The position numbers and the translations under genes are program-made. The notes beneath the pieces are model-generated. The model was given only the letters and a program-made list of their open reading frames with translations. It was not told the origin of the DNA and made no database searches. From Lateolabrax maculatus (lineage: Eukaryota > Chordata > Actinopteri > Acropomatiformes > Lateolabracidae), in the NCBI GenBank assembly GCA_031216445.1, contig CM062202.1, positions 16,133,501 to 16,197,500 of the forward strand: a DNA stretch of 64,000 nucleotides. The letters run 5' to 3'. Position 1 is the first letter of the stretch. Every line of letters begins with the position of its first letter. Shown here one piece after another: positions 12,301 through 25,200 of this stretch.

Positions 12301-14523
12301 CTGTAGTGGGAACACAGATGCAGTATTCAGAACAAGGCAACACTATCTTTGTACATTTTTAGCTACTGTAAAGACGGCACCATAAACTAATTTTAGCATC
12401 ATGCTGTGACGTCACCTGTTGCTCCCAACCACAGCTGTATGAAACAGCAGCTGTATACATAACAACCTATTATGAGTAATGACTGAATATTGAACATTAA
12501 TACAATGTGACACAAATATGTAGACCATAATCTTGGCTGCATATAAGATAATGATAATACCATTTTCATTTTTATCACACATAACCTTGGAAGTTGGGTT
12601 TATAACTACAGGATTTACAGCTTGCTATAATGGACATACAACGTATTTATCACCTCCATGTCTCTGGATCAATCTGCAGTACTTTTTTTTTTACTTTTAT
12701 CTGTAGGTTGTTTTTTCTTACTCATTGTACTCTTGTATAATTTTTTAGGTACATTACACTTTATCATTGATTCATATTTCATGTCTGGCATGTTAGGCAG
12801 TTCACTGACTCTCCACTGCACAAAGTCGAATGCTCTCAAATTACCAGTATTAGTATTCCAAAGTTCTGTCTGAAAAGATTGTTGGTCAGTGTCTTTGTAA
12901 TTCATTGTTTTTCTTCAGTTTAGATACTATTGGAAACATTTAACTGTTATGCATCTTAATTGGACGTTATTTATACTATTTAGATGTGTGACAGTTGTTT
13001 TTGCCTGTTTAGATTGTTTGTATTGTGTTTATTATTGTGATCATTTCTAATGCTGCCTTCTTGGCCAGGTCTCTCTTGAAACAGAGTCGACCAGACTTGG
13101 TACTTCGTTAATAATTTGTTAATCAGCAGCTTTCCTGTTCAGCCCAAAGCAAAAGAAGCATTTTCTCATGTGTGCTGCTTACATAACCCAACACATTTAC
13201 ATGATTACATGCATCTTCCAGGGAGTAAATATTTGCATCTTATACGACTAAACAAGCTTTCTCACTGTTAGGCTTGTGAACTTGGATTTGCATGTGGTTT
13301 GTGGAAACAGGAAGTTGCTGTTTATAGTACTTGGATGGACACGGAGGCCTCTTTCATTTAATTTCACTATCGGTTAATCTCTCCTGTTGTTCAGTGCAGT
13401 GGGAGAAAAGTGTTTCCAAAGAGCGTCAGTCAGAAACAACGCAAAGACAAACCAAAAGACTCACATAAGTGGCTGTAATGTTGCCTCAATAAATACTGAA
13501 AGTTTTTGCAAACATGGTCAGACTGTATGTTTTTGCAAATTTTTCCTGGTCCGTCAGAGAAATACGAAAAAATACTAACCACTGTCAACATCAAAAATGA
13601 TACTACATGTTTCATGTAGTATCAAGTGAGAAAGCGAAACTTGTTTTATTTATGCAGAAAGCTGTTTTAAAGTACACCTTTGGTCAACATAAACACTGAG
13701 TTTGCGTGTTCTTGGAAAACCACAGACTGCTGTTTTGTATTGATGGAGGATGTGCTGTCAGTTTGCTTTGGCTTATCTGATGTGGGCATATTATTACCAT
13801 CCAATACCATACCAAGTGTCTTTAGGCATTATATTAAAAGTCTTCATCCCCTTTAAAACAAATGAGCAGCCCGGTGTGGGTGTGTTTCAATGTTCGAAAA
13901 TGCGGAAGAGTTAAACAGCTCTATAAAGTGATGTACTATGAAGACTCCTGTTCACATTTCCCTACCCCCCCACCTCCTAACACATTTTGGAGAGCGACAA
14001 ATCCTCATTTATTGGGTAAGTTTTTAAAAAATTCAAAAAGCATTAACGTAAGCTTTTTGGTGTTTAATCCTGTAATACTACTTATTACAAGTGTTACAAA
14101 TTCAGTCAAAATGATCATTTTATTTTGATGTGGAAAAGTTGTATATGACAAAAAAAGGTGTGTTGTTAGACAGGCAGCTCTGTGTTTTATGCATTTAGTG
14201 TATGTGTGTCATATATTTGTACTTCAACGTGTATATTACATTCTGAACTAATGTAGCAAGTGGAAATATGGAAATTGGTGCTGTCGTAGTTTTTTATGTA
14301 ATGTGTTGGTAGGAGAAAACCACAGTACACTGAAATAAGCAGAGAAGTCTACAGTGTGGATATGCATTATTTCATCAGTTCTTTCAACATATATGAAAAA
14401 TGAACTGAAGGTACATGAATAAGGACGTTCCCATGAATAGATGAGTTTAGTCATCTGGATCTAAGGTGTGCTGCAAACTTCTGTCCTCAATTTGTTAACA
14501 TTATTTCTTTAGTTTTAGAGGCC
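12301..14523. other. Intergenic, no gene seen
   Basis: AT-rich sequence. Small reading frames here have no coding character or recognisable domain. The only structured item is a perfect hairpin at 13598-13624. Confidence 0.6.
13598..13624. repeat. Perfect 12-bp inverted repeat
   Basis: TGATACTACATG and its exact reverse complement CATGTAGTATCA are separated by TTT. No T-run or gene end makes it a terminator; its role is unknown. Confidence 0.85.
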
Positions 14524-16225
14524 ATGGCACAGTTCATCCATCTATCACTGCTGCTGGGTATGTTCTGTTCTGTCTGGTCATTGTAAGAAACCTTAGTGGT
14601 GATTTCTTTTTTTTATCTCACCAAGGTAATAATTGTTCTTTATGTTTAATCGCTGTTTACATCAATGCAGTGTTTTATTGTTAGAAATAAATTGATAAGG
14701 AGATTTTTACTTTTTTTTGTATTCATTCTAGATTGACTACATCTTGTTATTCACATTAGTTTCTAGTTTAGCTTGCTTTCTGATATATTTAGGTTTTTAC
14801 AAAACACAAAATGTGCTCAAATTTAAACATTAATGATGAGTGAGTGAGTCAAAGCAATAAAAACTGATTTCCTGATATGATTTTCCCACGTTGCAGCAAC
14901 AATCCAGCTGCCTTTGGCTTCAGTAACACATTTGTGGCTTCAAGAGGGAAGCAGTGTTACTTTCAAATGTCCTCAACAATGGAAAGTTAAACACAGTTTC
15001 AAGCCTTCAGGTGTCACAGAGACCAACTGTCCCCTGACCATTAACAACTTTAAGCCAGAAGACCGTGGGATCTACATCTTCTATGGATCCTCAAACTCTC
15101 CTGCCGACATTGCTCACCTTCTGACGATAGAAGGAGGTGAGCTCTTTAACCCTTTGACAAGCCGTGTTATATCGAGAAGATCATGAGTGCCTGCTTTTTT
15201 AACTTGACATGCTAACAATTTACAAGTATCCCGTTTTCCTTAGATGAAATATTTTTTCTATCAAATATAAACAAGAATAAAAATGAGTCATTCAAGGCCA
15301 AAAATACTGATTCCCTGATATGATTTTTCCCATTGAACAGCAACAGTCCAGCTGCCTTTGGTTTCAGTATCGCTACAAGAGGGAAGCAAAGTCACTTTCA
15401 AACTTCCTCAAGGATGGAAAGTTCAATACTGTTGCAGAGATAACAAGTGTGAATGCGTTTCTGGTGAGTCTGAGGACATCCACAGAGTCAGCGTGACCAA
15501 CAGTTTCCTGACCATTAACAACATTGAGCAAGAACACAGTGGGAAATACACCTGCTATGAAGACTCTCAGACCAACACTGATCAGCGTCTGAGTCTGAAT
15601 ATAACAATAGGTGAGCACTTCAAATCTAATCAGCGGGTTTTCAGAATGTCATTAGCTTTAAATAATATTTTTTTCAGAATTATTTTAATCATTTCACTGT
15701 GCTGTTGCCTTTCAGGGGCTGAATCCCAGGGAGACATCAGTACTAAAGCTGACTGTATTAAAAATACTAACTTGCCGAACACATTTTTAAGGTCAATATC
15801 TGTTGTGTACACTAGTAGCCATAGAAACATAATCAGCATGTTTGTGTCAGCTAATTTATGTACACATATTATGTAGCATATTTGTAAATATGTTGTTTAG
15901 CACTATATCAGTGTGGGAGTATCTGATTCAATAAATATTTGTAATCAGACTTAATTTTTCTTCCCCCCATAGCTTTAAAAATTTGCTCTTGACGTCATCA
16001 AAAGTTGAGGTGGAACTACAACTCTCTGGTTTCCCTCCTAGTAATGGCTCCGGTAAATTAATTGGCAAGTGACATTTCATTTTTAAAATAATAAAATTCC
16101 TTGCATTACTCTTTCATTTTGCAGATGATGGAATTTGTCTTTGGGGTAAAAGTTTAACACTTCTGTACTTCTCCCAGAGCAGAGATCATTCAAAATTAAT
16201 AACTAATCATGATCACAAAACAACC

Positions 16226-16291
<66 letters not shown>

Positions 16292-17743
16292 TATTTAAGG
16301 TAGCATTTTTAATTTTAACTCCACATGAAAACTGGATAATCACATTGCAGCAGGCTATACTTTCAACAACATAGTCAGAATGACAATGGCATCGAATTAC
16401 AAAAAGTAGTCCCTGAACTATTGGATACTTAAAGACCTGCACTGTCTGTTACTTACCTTGGTCATTTAACTACTGAATCCTTTATGAACTCTGGCGCAGT
16501 TGCACATGGATTCATATATTAATTCAGTCATGTACTCATTCATACTGGTAAATGTACATTTAAATTTATTGATAGACAGATGGATAGACTGAGAAGATTT
16601 ATTTATAGACTGTACATATGTACATATTTATATTTATTGACGGACTGTACATGTTCAGTCATCCACTCATTCAGAGATCCAGTGCAGATATCTTGGGCCA
16701 GCTGCTCAGTGTTTTACTTTATCTTATCCATATACAAAATTATAGTATTAGTATGCATAAGTAGTATGTGCAGACCTGCTCAGGGTTCTGAGTCAGTCAT
16801 CGGAAATGTTGGTAGTTGTAATTATGATGTCGACACTGTTGTAGGATACAACCCAGCCACTTGGGGATGCACAACACAGTGCATACTTATTGCCAGTCGC
16901 CAGCCCGGATAAATGGTGAGGAGTTGTGTCAGGAAGGGCATCATCATAAAACCTGTGCCAATTCAAATATGCAGATTATAAAATCAGTTATCCGCTGTGG
17001 TAATATAATATAATATAATGGGAGCAGCCAAAAGTAGAAGAATACTATTATAGGAAACACTATATACTACATAGATTCCAACCTGAAAAGATACATTTAT
17101 TATTAATATTTGGGGTTGTCAAATGCAAGTGTGGTTTGTTACAGCAGTGTAGCCTACATGGGTGATCCATGGGGGCCCAATATTATATTATTTCAAGGGG
17201 TCTGAAATCTCACCCATGCTTGTGACATGCGCCAACTTTCAACGTCACTCTTCTTGTTTTTTGGAAGATGACGCAGGTCTCCAGTTCCACCAAGAAAACA
17301 AAAGCTGGATTGATGCTCTGGAGCACTGCCACAGAAACAAGTCCGATCTGGTTCAAATCAACAACGCTACAGTGCAGAAGGCAGTGAACTCTCTCCTGCA
17401 AGGGGTCAACATGACGAATGGGGTGTGGATCGGCCTGGAGCGCTCCATCCTTGGCCTCAACCCCCCCTGGAAGTGGACTTCAGGAAAACAAGTTGAAAAT
17501 ACACAGTGGAACGACAGCTTTCCTGTTGACAAGTTAAACTACCACTGTGGAAAGATCGTCTTGGTTAACGCGTCACAAGAATGTCAATTCAAGTGGCTGG
17601 ACGCCTCATGCCATGAGGCGCTACCTTTCATCTGTCAAGGTAAACTGTTGTTATGTTTAAGGCCCAGTCTGGCATTAGATTGTTATCAAATGTCATCTTT
17701 TTTTCCATTTCCAGGTTTAAATAAAAGGCCTACTGGAGACTGA
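14524..17743 (+). CDS. Predicted secreted protein with two Ig-like domains and a C-type lectin-like domain
   Basis: I do not recognise this gene as a named family member. Exons: 14524-14557 (MAQFIHLSLLL signal start), 14897-15136 (Ig-1), 15341-15610 (Ig-2), 15716-15791, 15973-16052 and 16125-16145 (linker), 17268-17639 (lectin), 17715-17743 (tail NKRPTGD). The sum is 1122 bp, 373 residues in one frame. Ig-1 keeps the B-strand cysteine (VTFKCP) but has IYIFYG where the F-strand cysteine belongs; Ig-2 has VTFKLP in strand B but keeps KYTCYE. The lectin domain shows ENKSWIDALEHC, GVWIGLE, WKW, HCGK, SCHEA and FICQ, so its fold cysteines are present, but it has no EPN/QPD motif and WLD in place of WND; calcium-dependent sugar binding is unlikely. 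No transmembrane segment is visible, so secretion is inferred. AATAAA at 18035. An immune-recognition role is inference only. Confidence 0.72.
15341..15610 (+). repeat. Duplicated Ig exon (copy 2 of 14897-15136)
   Basis: Exons 14897-15136 and 15341-15610 share their start (CAACAATCCAGCTGCCTTTG versus CAACAGTCCAGCTGCCTTTG), the EGS-VTFK core and a phase-1 boundary at both ends. About 30 intronic bases upstream also match (CCTGATATGATTTT in both). This is a tandem exon duplication that carried flanking intron with it. Confidence 0.8.
16224..16290. repeat. Compound (CAA)n(TAA)n microsatellite
   Basis: A run of CAA repeats passes directly into TAA repeats. It lies in the long intron before the lectin exon. 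Confidence 0.95.
16780..17045. mobile_element. Teleost non-LTR retrotransposon 3' fragment
   Basis: The sequences GCCCGGATAAATGGTGAGGA, TCAGGAAGGGCATC, CAGTTATCCGCTGTGG and GGGAGCAGCCAAAAG occur in this order in a very common teleost retroelement tail. Family assignment is from memory. It lies in the intron before the lectin exon. Confidence 0.6.
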
Positions 17744-17797
17744 GGTTTATCACCTGAAACGTACTTTTCACTGTATGTTCTGTCTCTTTTATCTCAG

Positions 17798-17841
17798 GCG
17801 CTCCTACAAAAAGGCGGGATAACGTTACGGAACCTACATGA
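17798..17841 (+). CDS. Alternative terminal exon of the Ig-lectin gene
   Basis: A second good acceptor (TTTTATCTCAG) opens a frame in the same phase as the exon at 17715 and encodes GAPTKRRDNVTEPT before a stop at 17839-17841. Joined to the lectin exon it gives 378 residues. Which of the two ends is used, or whether both are, cannot be seen from sequence. Confidence 0.5.
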
Positions 17842-19251
17842 GGGACTCCACTATTCCTTTGATATGAACCTTTACTGAGTATTGGTGTTTTGGGCTACTG
17901 AATTTTTGCATTCACATTTTATTGCACTTGTACTCCCTTTCTAATAACTGACTGATATTCTTTCCTTCCCTGTAAAATCATTAGCAAGTATTGTAAGTAA
18001 TATAATGCAGGCACTTGTTAATTATCATTCATCCAATAAAGAATTTCACCTTTTCCTCTTCTTATTTTGGTTTATACATGTTTAATATGATGACACGACT
18101 AAAACCAAACAATGAGAAAAGTCCTAACAGGAAAACTTCAACATATATGATCCATTTCCACCTTATCAATGGTATTTACCCAAATGTTTTACATAAAATC
18201 ACCTTCTCAGACACACACACACAATCCCTTTTTCAATGCATGAATTCATCCTTTAGTCCGTCTCTTTACCTCTGTTTGGTGATAACATGAAACCCTAAAA
18301 CAAAGAGGCAAACAAATGCACACAAAAATGCTAAATATCACAAAATCTATTTTGTATTGATGAATTATCACAGAAAAAGTAGACAGAAGAGCCGATTTAT
18401 AAATTCACAAAGTACAAAAGCACATTTGTGCCCAAAGACACATAAACAGACACGTGCATACACAGTATGATTTAAAGCCAACCCCTATTTAAAAATAAAA
18501 CGTACCTTTCACTCATACCATTACTTTTCATCTAGATGCCATTTCTAAACTTAAAAAACAAAACTACCAATGGGAGCCTTTCATTGAAAAAATAGAGCTC
18601 TCCTTTTTGTGGCCTTGCAGTTTGTTTTCCCCAACAATATAAGTTGCAGACTGGTGTGTTGACACTAATAATGCCTTATATGGTTTCATGTGTATATATA
18701 CAGATAGACCCATCTGTAGTCAGTCTTAGCACATCTTCTAACCTTTGCTGCTTAGTTTACATTTTCACATATCTCCAAACAGTTAATATCTTCTTTTGTC
18801 CCCCCAATATATTTGGTTGAGGAGGAAAAAAATCCACATATTCAAATAAAATATGACAGCTGGATGAACAAAAATTAATTACGAGAATGTATTTTCATTA
18901 GTACTCATTGTAAAACATGACAGACATAATGTAGTAATGCATAAACTCCACTGTGCCGGATGTGTGCATAGATAAAACATTTTATTTTGTCTGGTACAGC
19001 AGTGAAACTACTCACACAGACTCTTTGTCTTATTCAAAACAACGTCTAGTCTATGAAAATGAATGTTATCAAAGCCAAAATGATACCGACTTAAACAACT
19101 TTCTGTTGAGTGTTTTCAGTGTTTTGAGCATCACACTTTGATCACTTATGAATTCAGTGAGGTGATGTAGCAGTGTGGGCATGTACTTATTTTTCATCTA
19201 TCATATCGACATGAAGTGACACTGATTTTCATTATGCAGTCTAACTCCAAC
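17842..19251. other. Convergent 3' regions, no gene seen
   Basis: This stretch holds the 3' UTR of the Ig-lectin gene (AATAAA at 18035-18040) and, on the other strand, the 3' UTR of the NLR gene. It is AT-rich, with no coding signal that I can support. Confidence 0.6.
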
Positions 19252-22200
19252 TTACTCATCTTCCTGAGTCATTTCTCTAAGACACTCCTTTAAGTTTTCC
19301 ACCCGGTCTCTATTGTTCTCTTGAGCAGTCTGTATCTTCTGCTCCAGCAGCCGCTGTACCTCATCCAGTCCACCCACCTTTGGCGCGTTGCGGCGGTAGA
19401 GATAACCACTCAGCTGATTGTGGTGGCAATCCGGGGAAAGCATGCCACACAGAAAGCGCAGGAACATGTCGTAGTAGCCCAGCGGGGAGCTGAGGGTTCG
19501 GTCCAAGGCACACTGGACCAGGCCTGCTGCTGATTTGGTCTGATCCTTGGGTGTGAAGATCTTGGGCATGTGCAGCGCCCCGGAGTCCAGGACGTTCTTA
19601 GACTCTGACCGAAACATTGTGAAGACGTACAGAGCGGCCATGAACTCCTGGAGGAAAGAAAATTTGTAATGTTTGATTACACATCTTGGTGTATTTATAT
19701 TTATCAAATCAAATCTGATATAATATGGTGCGACTATCTGAACCCGCCTATTATATAAAACCTCTCTTGACAACATGGTTCAAAGGTGTGTGTTTGGATC
19801 TCAGGCGGCAAAAACTTTCACTAATTTCACTTCCAAGGAGTGTGGTTGTCTTGTTTGCTTCCATTACACTTGAAGTATGGAGTTTCCACATCAAACTTGT
19901 GTAAGTTGCAACTTCCCTCCTTCTGCAGATGAATGTGAAAAAACTAAGAGATGAAAAGAGTTTTACCTGGAAGGTGAAGTGTATAAAGCAGAACGCCCTC
20001 TTCCCATTTGAGGCTGCATTGGGGAGCTCAGTGCACAAGCCAGAGAACACCGTCACCTCCGTCAGCTTCAGACCAAACTCCTTCAGGTCCTCTTCAAAGA
20101 ACACGCTGGTATTCTTCTCCAGCATCTTAAAGGCCATCTTCCCCATCTTTGTCAACTGGTGCTTGTCGTCACTGGACCATTTCTGAATGGAAAGAGGACA
20201 TTGAAATGATAAACGCTGACATTGAAGTAAAGCTATTCATTAGCTTTTTTGAAAAATCTCTTTTTTTTTGTCTTTTTGAAAGTTTAAGTCAGTTAAGCTG
20301 CAGTGAATTAAGCCCCTAGGAACTCTGACGTAACTAAAAGACAAAAAACCCACAGACAAACATATGTTACCAGTTCGTTATCCCCCTTTCCAAAGTAGAA
20401 CTGCAGCCTGCGATTGGTCTGGACAATCAAAATGCTGACGTAGAATGGTGTCAGCCTCGGGGGGTGCACCCCATAGCCCAGATAACGGTAGCAGCGCTCG
20501 AACACTGTGGCCACCATCCAGCAGACAAAGGGTTGGCGAGCGAGAATACGGAGTGTTGGTAGCCGCTTGTATTGTGCCTTGATTTTTGCCGTCAGCTCTG
20601 CATCGCAAAAGCGTTTGTCCAGGTAGTCATCTTTCATCTCATCACTAGAGGAAAAACGACAAAACTGGGCTGAACCATTTCTGCAGTATTACTGTGCATA
20701 AGCAAACATATTTATAGGATGGCATATACACTAAGAAGACACCAAAAGCTAAAAACAGAGGCAAATGCAATGACATAAACAAAAAATAAAAATACGACTG
20801 ACACACACACATACAATAATCAGACAAGACTGACACAAAGTACATCTACACACACACCTAAAGCCCTGTATTTCTGTGACCACATCTATGAATTGAGATG
20901 GTATTTGTGAGACAGCCGCCCGTCTCCCCAGGATCCAGATACGGGCCCCACGAAGTACTGTGCCTCGGATGATGTTTACAATCAGGACGTCAGGATGTGC
21001 TTGGGTGTAATTGTCATTTATGACTGGAGCATTCTAGAGAGAAAAATAGATAAATATATCAGTGTGTGGCCATCATTTATTAGATTAAGAACCAGTAAGA
21101 AGCTTTTAAAACCATTGCTTATCTTAAAAAGAAACTGGCTATTTATATTTTGATCTTTTGAGTCTCCCTACCTATTACTGATATGACAAAATGCCAGCAT
21201 TCTGTTGATATGGATATGAAAAGTGGATATTGACATTTTCATTATTATACTGGGAACAACATAACAATTTCAATTACAATTTAGTATCCATCATCATTTG
21301 TTCAGTGTTTGTTCATTGACAATCGTTCAGTGTGGAGGTGCTGTCAACACTATTTGTACTCAAAACACGTGTTTTATAAATCAGGTTCTAGATATGTTTT
21401 AGTTACAACTGTGAATTGGTTCCAGGTGTATGTGTGCAGACAAGATACCTCCCAGTCCAGAGGAGCTTGGTAACAATCAAATGAGTCCATTATGATGAGA
21501 AATTTACAGTCCTCTTCCTCCAGGTATTTCATGTCTTTGCACTCAGGATGATAATATTCTATCACTTCCATGATGGACATCTTCTGTGAAAGAGGAAGTT
21601 CTTTGCTACGCAGAAACCAGAACGTTTTGAAGGAAAGTTTGATGACAAACTGGAGATCCTGAGCAAAAAAGGGACAGGAAAATGGTGTTGGTCACAGAAA
21701 ATTTAACAAAAGCTTCACGTTTAAGTTTTTGTGCTTATGAGAAAGAGCCATTTACAAGTTTCATCTTTTGTGTGGTACACATTTTATATCAGTTTTTTGT
21801 TAAATCACCTTATTGGCGCGCAGTTCTGCCCAATCCAGGGAGAATTTCCCCACACAGACAGACATGCCAATTCCTGCAATCCCAGTGGTCAGCACCGTCC
21901 TCACCGGCTGGCCATCATCCTTCTGTAGTCGGAATAGATTGTTCAGGCTAACAAAGGTGTCTGCACTGGGGACCTGGAGAGGTGACGGAGGGTGGGGACG
22001 GAACTCGTGGGAGGGGTCAACTCCTCCATAACCACAGGTGGAAATCTGGGGCTCAACGTAGATGTTATCTAGAAGATTCTGCTTTCCAGCTCGGACGACC
22101 CCCTCACGGATGACTTCGTGTTTTCTGATCAAATACTGCTTCAGCCTAAAACGGATCAACGCTGGTGGTGCAGAAAGATAAAAAGAGGAAAGTAAGAAAA

Positions 22201-25200
22201 CTACATGTATATTCTCCACATCTTGAGACACTTGCCCACGTGCGGTTTCTGGATCTCACATTGGAAGAATAATCTTTTACTACACCACCTCTCTGCCTAT
22301 TTAGAGAAGTCTCATGTTGCTTCACACATTCTCATTAGAGTAGAGATGCTACAATCATGTTGACTAAATGCCGGCAGAAAGTATTATCATTCCTGTTAAA
22401 ATGAGAATATCACAATTATCTGATGCAGAATAACATCCATTAGGAGTGCAACATCCATACATTCTAGTGTACCTTTCCGATGATTAGTGTTTTTAGAATT
22501 TGCTGAATAGTTAAAAAGATAAAGATCCCCCACCTGTTCTCTGGATCCTATTCCTACCTCTGTCTTTAAAGTGTATAGTAAATAAGGTTTTAAATCACAT
22601 GGTTCACATTTTAATTGTTCTCTTGTAACTGGTATCCAGAAACATTTACGACGTTACCTTTCTTTAGGGGAAAAAAAAACATATACTTTGAAACTTGAGA
22701 CACCTAACACCCACAAATTCATAGAAAAAGCAGTCCATGCTCAGTTAAATAACTTTCTGTGGAAATAATGTGTATGGCAAATATGAGTCATGTCAACTAC
22801 GCAGTCACAACATTGATATTAAATTAAAATATCTTACAATAAACAAATTTCACCAGTATTAGCCCATGTGTTGGGATAAAGCCAGTGTTCACTTGCCTCT
22901 CTTGCAATAATTCTGTAGTTTTTCTGCCTCTGGTTTCTTGTTGACATTTTCTAGGGTACTTATTGTATGCAACAGGGATCGGTCCTGGCCTGCGGAATTG
23001 TAATAAAAAATAAAAATAGTAAGCAATCACTGACAGTATCTCAGTCTTGGTGCACTTCACAAGGCTGTATTCTCATTTTCATAACAATGCATTTGACTGT
23101 TTACAAACTATTCCAGCTGAAAAATTAACTACATTTCAAATGTATAATTGTCTTACAGCTAAATTCTAATTTTTCTAAACGTTCACAACAGTCAAGATTT
23201 GTGCCATTCACACAGTATGTACTATAGCTATGTTTTTCTTACCAAGAACCTCCAGGATCCTGTCCACAAAATCAAGAAGGTCTCCCTCCATCACCTGTTG
23301 CAGGGTTATGCCTGGTTCCCATTGGTAAAACCACATCTTAAATTTTAATAGCTCTTCCTTGGTGAGTTCTGTCACAATACTCTGGATACTCTGTAAACAA
23401 GAGAGAAAGTTATAGAAACAAAAGTTAACACATTGTCCTGCAGAAATGATGTAAGCACCCTTTGGGCCAATAAGCAAAATGACACATACTTATTTTTTAA
23501 CTTCCAAAGAGTTTTTTATAATATCTTCTTATAAACAAATTTCGACATCATGTAATATAATTAGGATGTATAACAATCACTTTATATTATAAGTTAAAAT
23601 GCATCCCCAGCTCAAAGTCCTGAGACCAAAACAACAACTTCTGCAAAGAAAAGAATAGATTTGGCATTGCAGACCAACCGTAACAAACCAACCTTGAATA
23701 TATGGGGCAGGTCTAGCTCTGGGTGTAGGGTGCCAGGCTGGCCATTCTCGTCAGTCTGCATTGCATCATCTGGTTCAACAGGCTCAGGTGGTTCTGGGGA
23801 ATGAGTAACCAAAACTTCATCCAAATCATCTTCGTCGTCTTCTGATACATCCCCCGGATCAGAAAACCTAAGAGGAAACGAGAACCCCGAGGCTGAGGTA
23901 AGACAGTGCAGTGCAAATATCGTCGAAGGATCACCAGGATGTTTTGTCACATTAGACCATATTTCATATATTTTAAATGTTTTCACATATAAATAAGTAA
24001 GGAAAGTCAGGAAAAACAGAATAAATCATTTGAAATAAACAAATGCTGAAATAAGTAAAATACACATGACAAACTATAGCTTAGTGGTCTCATGTATATT
24101 TACCTCTAAGAGACAAAGCGTTCTAAAGACAGCAGAATGAAAAAGAAAATACATCAGTTCAATCAGGGCTTTCAGCTGCACAGCTCCATTAAGATGCATC
24201 CTTTCTTTATGTTATAGTCACATACTCAAAATCTCTCAAATTTCTATGACTATGTTATAATTTTAGAATACAATATACTATAATAATAATTCTGACATTA
24301 ACATGCATCCACAAAAAAGAACCAAGTTAAACAAGCTATTGCTTCACATTGTCTAGATTTATGACAATTGTGTATGTGTGTGTGTGTGTGTCCTGCACCT
24401 GGTGTCAATGACAACAGCTCCCGCTGATTTGGTTTGCTGCGTTGTCATGGTGTAGAGGGTCTCTGGAGACTCTGAACGAATCAGCTGCAACCTGACAAAA
24501 AAAAATGACAGACAACAGCCACCTGGTTAACCAGGCTGACTTGCACACACAGTACTAAAATCAAATGGGGGAGGGGAACCTGTAACAAGCCCAACACCGG
24601 CTCAGGTGCAGGGTTAAACTGGCCGGGGTACAGATCACAACAACAGGAAGGCCTGAAGAAATGTGAGGCCAAAACACACAGACACACTGGGGTTATCCTT
24701 AATTGTCAAAACAAAGACACAGTACCCTGTGTCCATATGGGGAGTCAGTGCAGGTAGCACCACAGGAAACGGGGAATGGCAGGCCTTGGCAACTTCTTCA
24801 TTTCCCTCCTCCTCTTCCTCCTCCATCTCATCACTTTCACTCTTCATTGATCCATAGCTTGAGGGAGGCCTCATCCACTTCTTCTTCTTCTCTTCCTCAT
24901 CCTCCTCCTCCTCCTCATTCTCCTGCCTGAAGATGCTGAGGGGGACGAAAAGAAGGTGTTTAAGTTGATTAATGACCAATAATGTTTTACTAAGATACAT
25001 GTCAAAGAACACAGATGGATCTGATCAGTCAGGCAGATAATCAGCCTGAACATTTTTGACCCAAAAGTGACAGCTGAACTAACTTATAGTGGGTGTGGCG
25101 GTGATAAACGGGTATAAATACCTGCATATGAAGTTAATAACCGACAAAGCTAACTAATACAACGATAGGTGAATTAGCGAACTCAAAAAGATGGAAGACT

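Noticed and set aside
22824..23060. Minus-strand frame RRPGPIPVAYNKYPRKCQQ as part of the NLR
   Set aside because: The correct phase from the previous exon reads GQDRSLLHTISTLENVNKK, which completes a pyrin domain; the other frame is a shadow.
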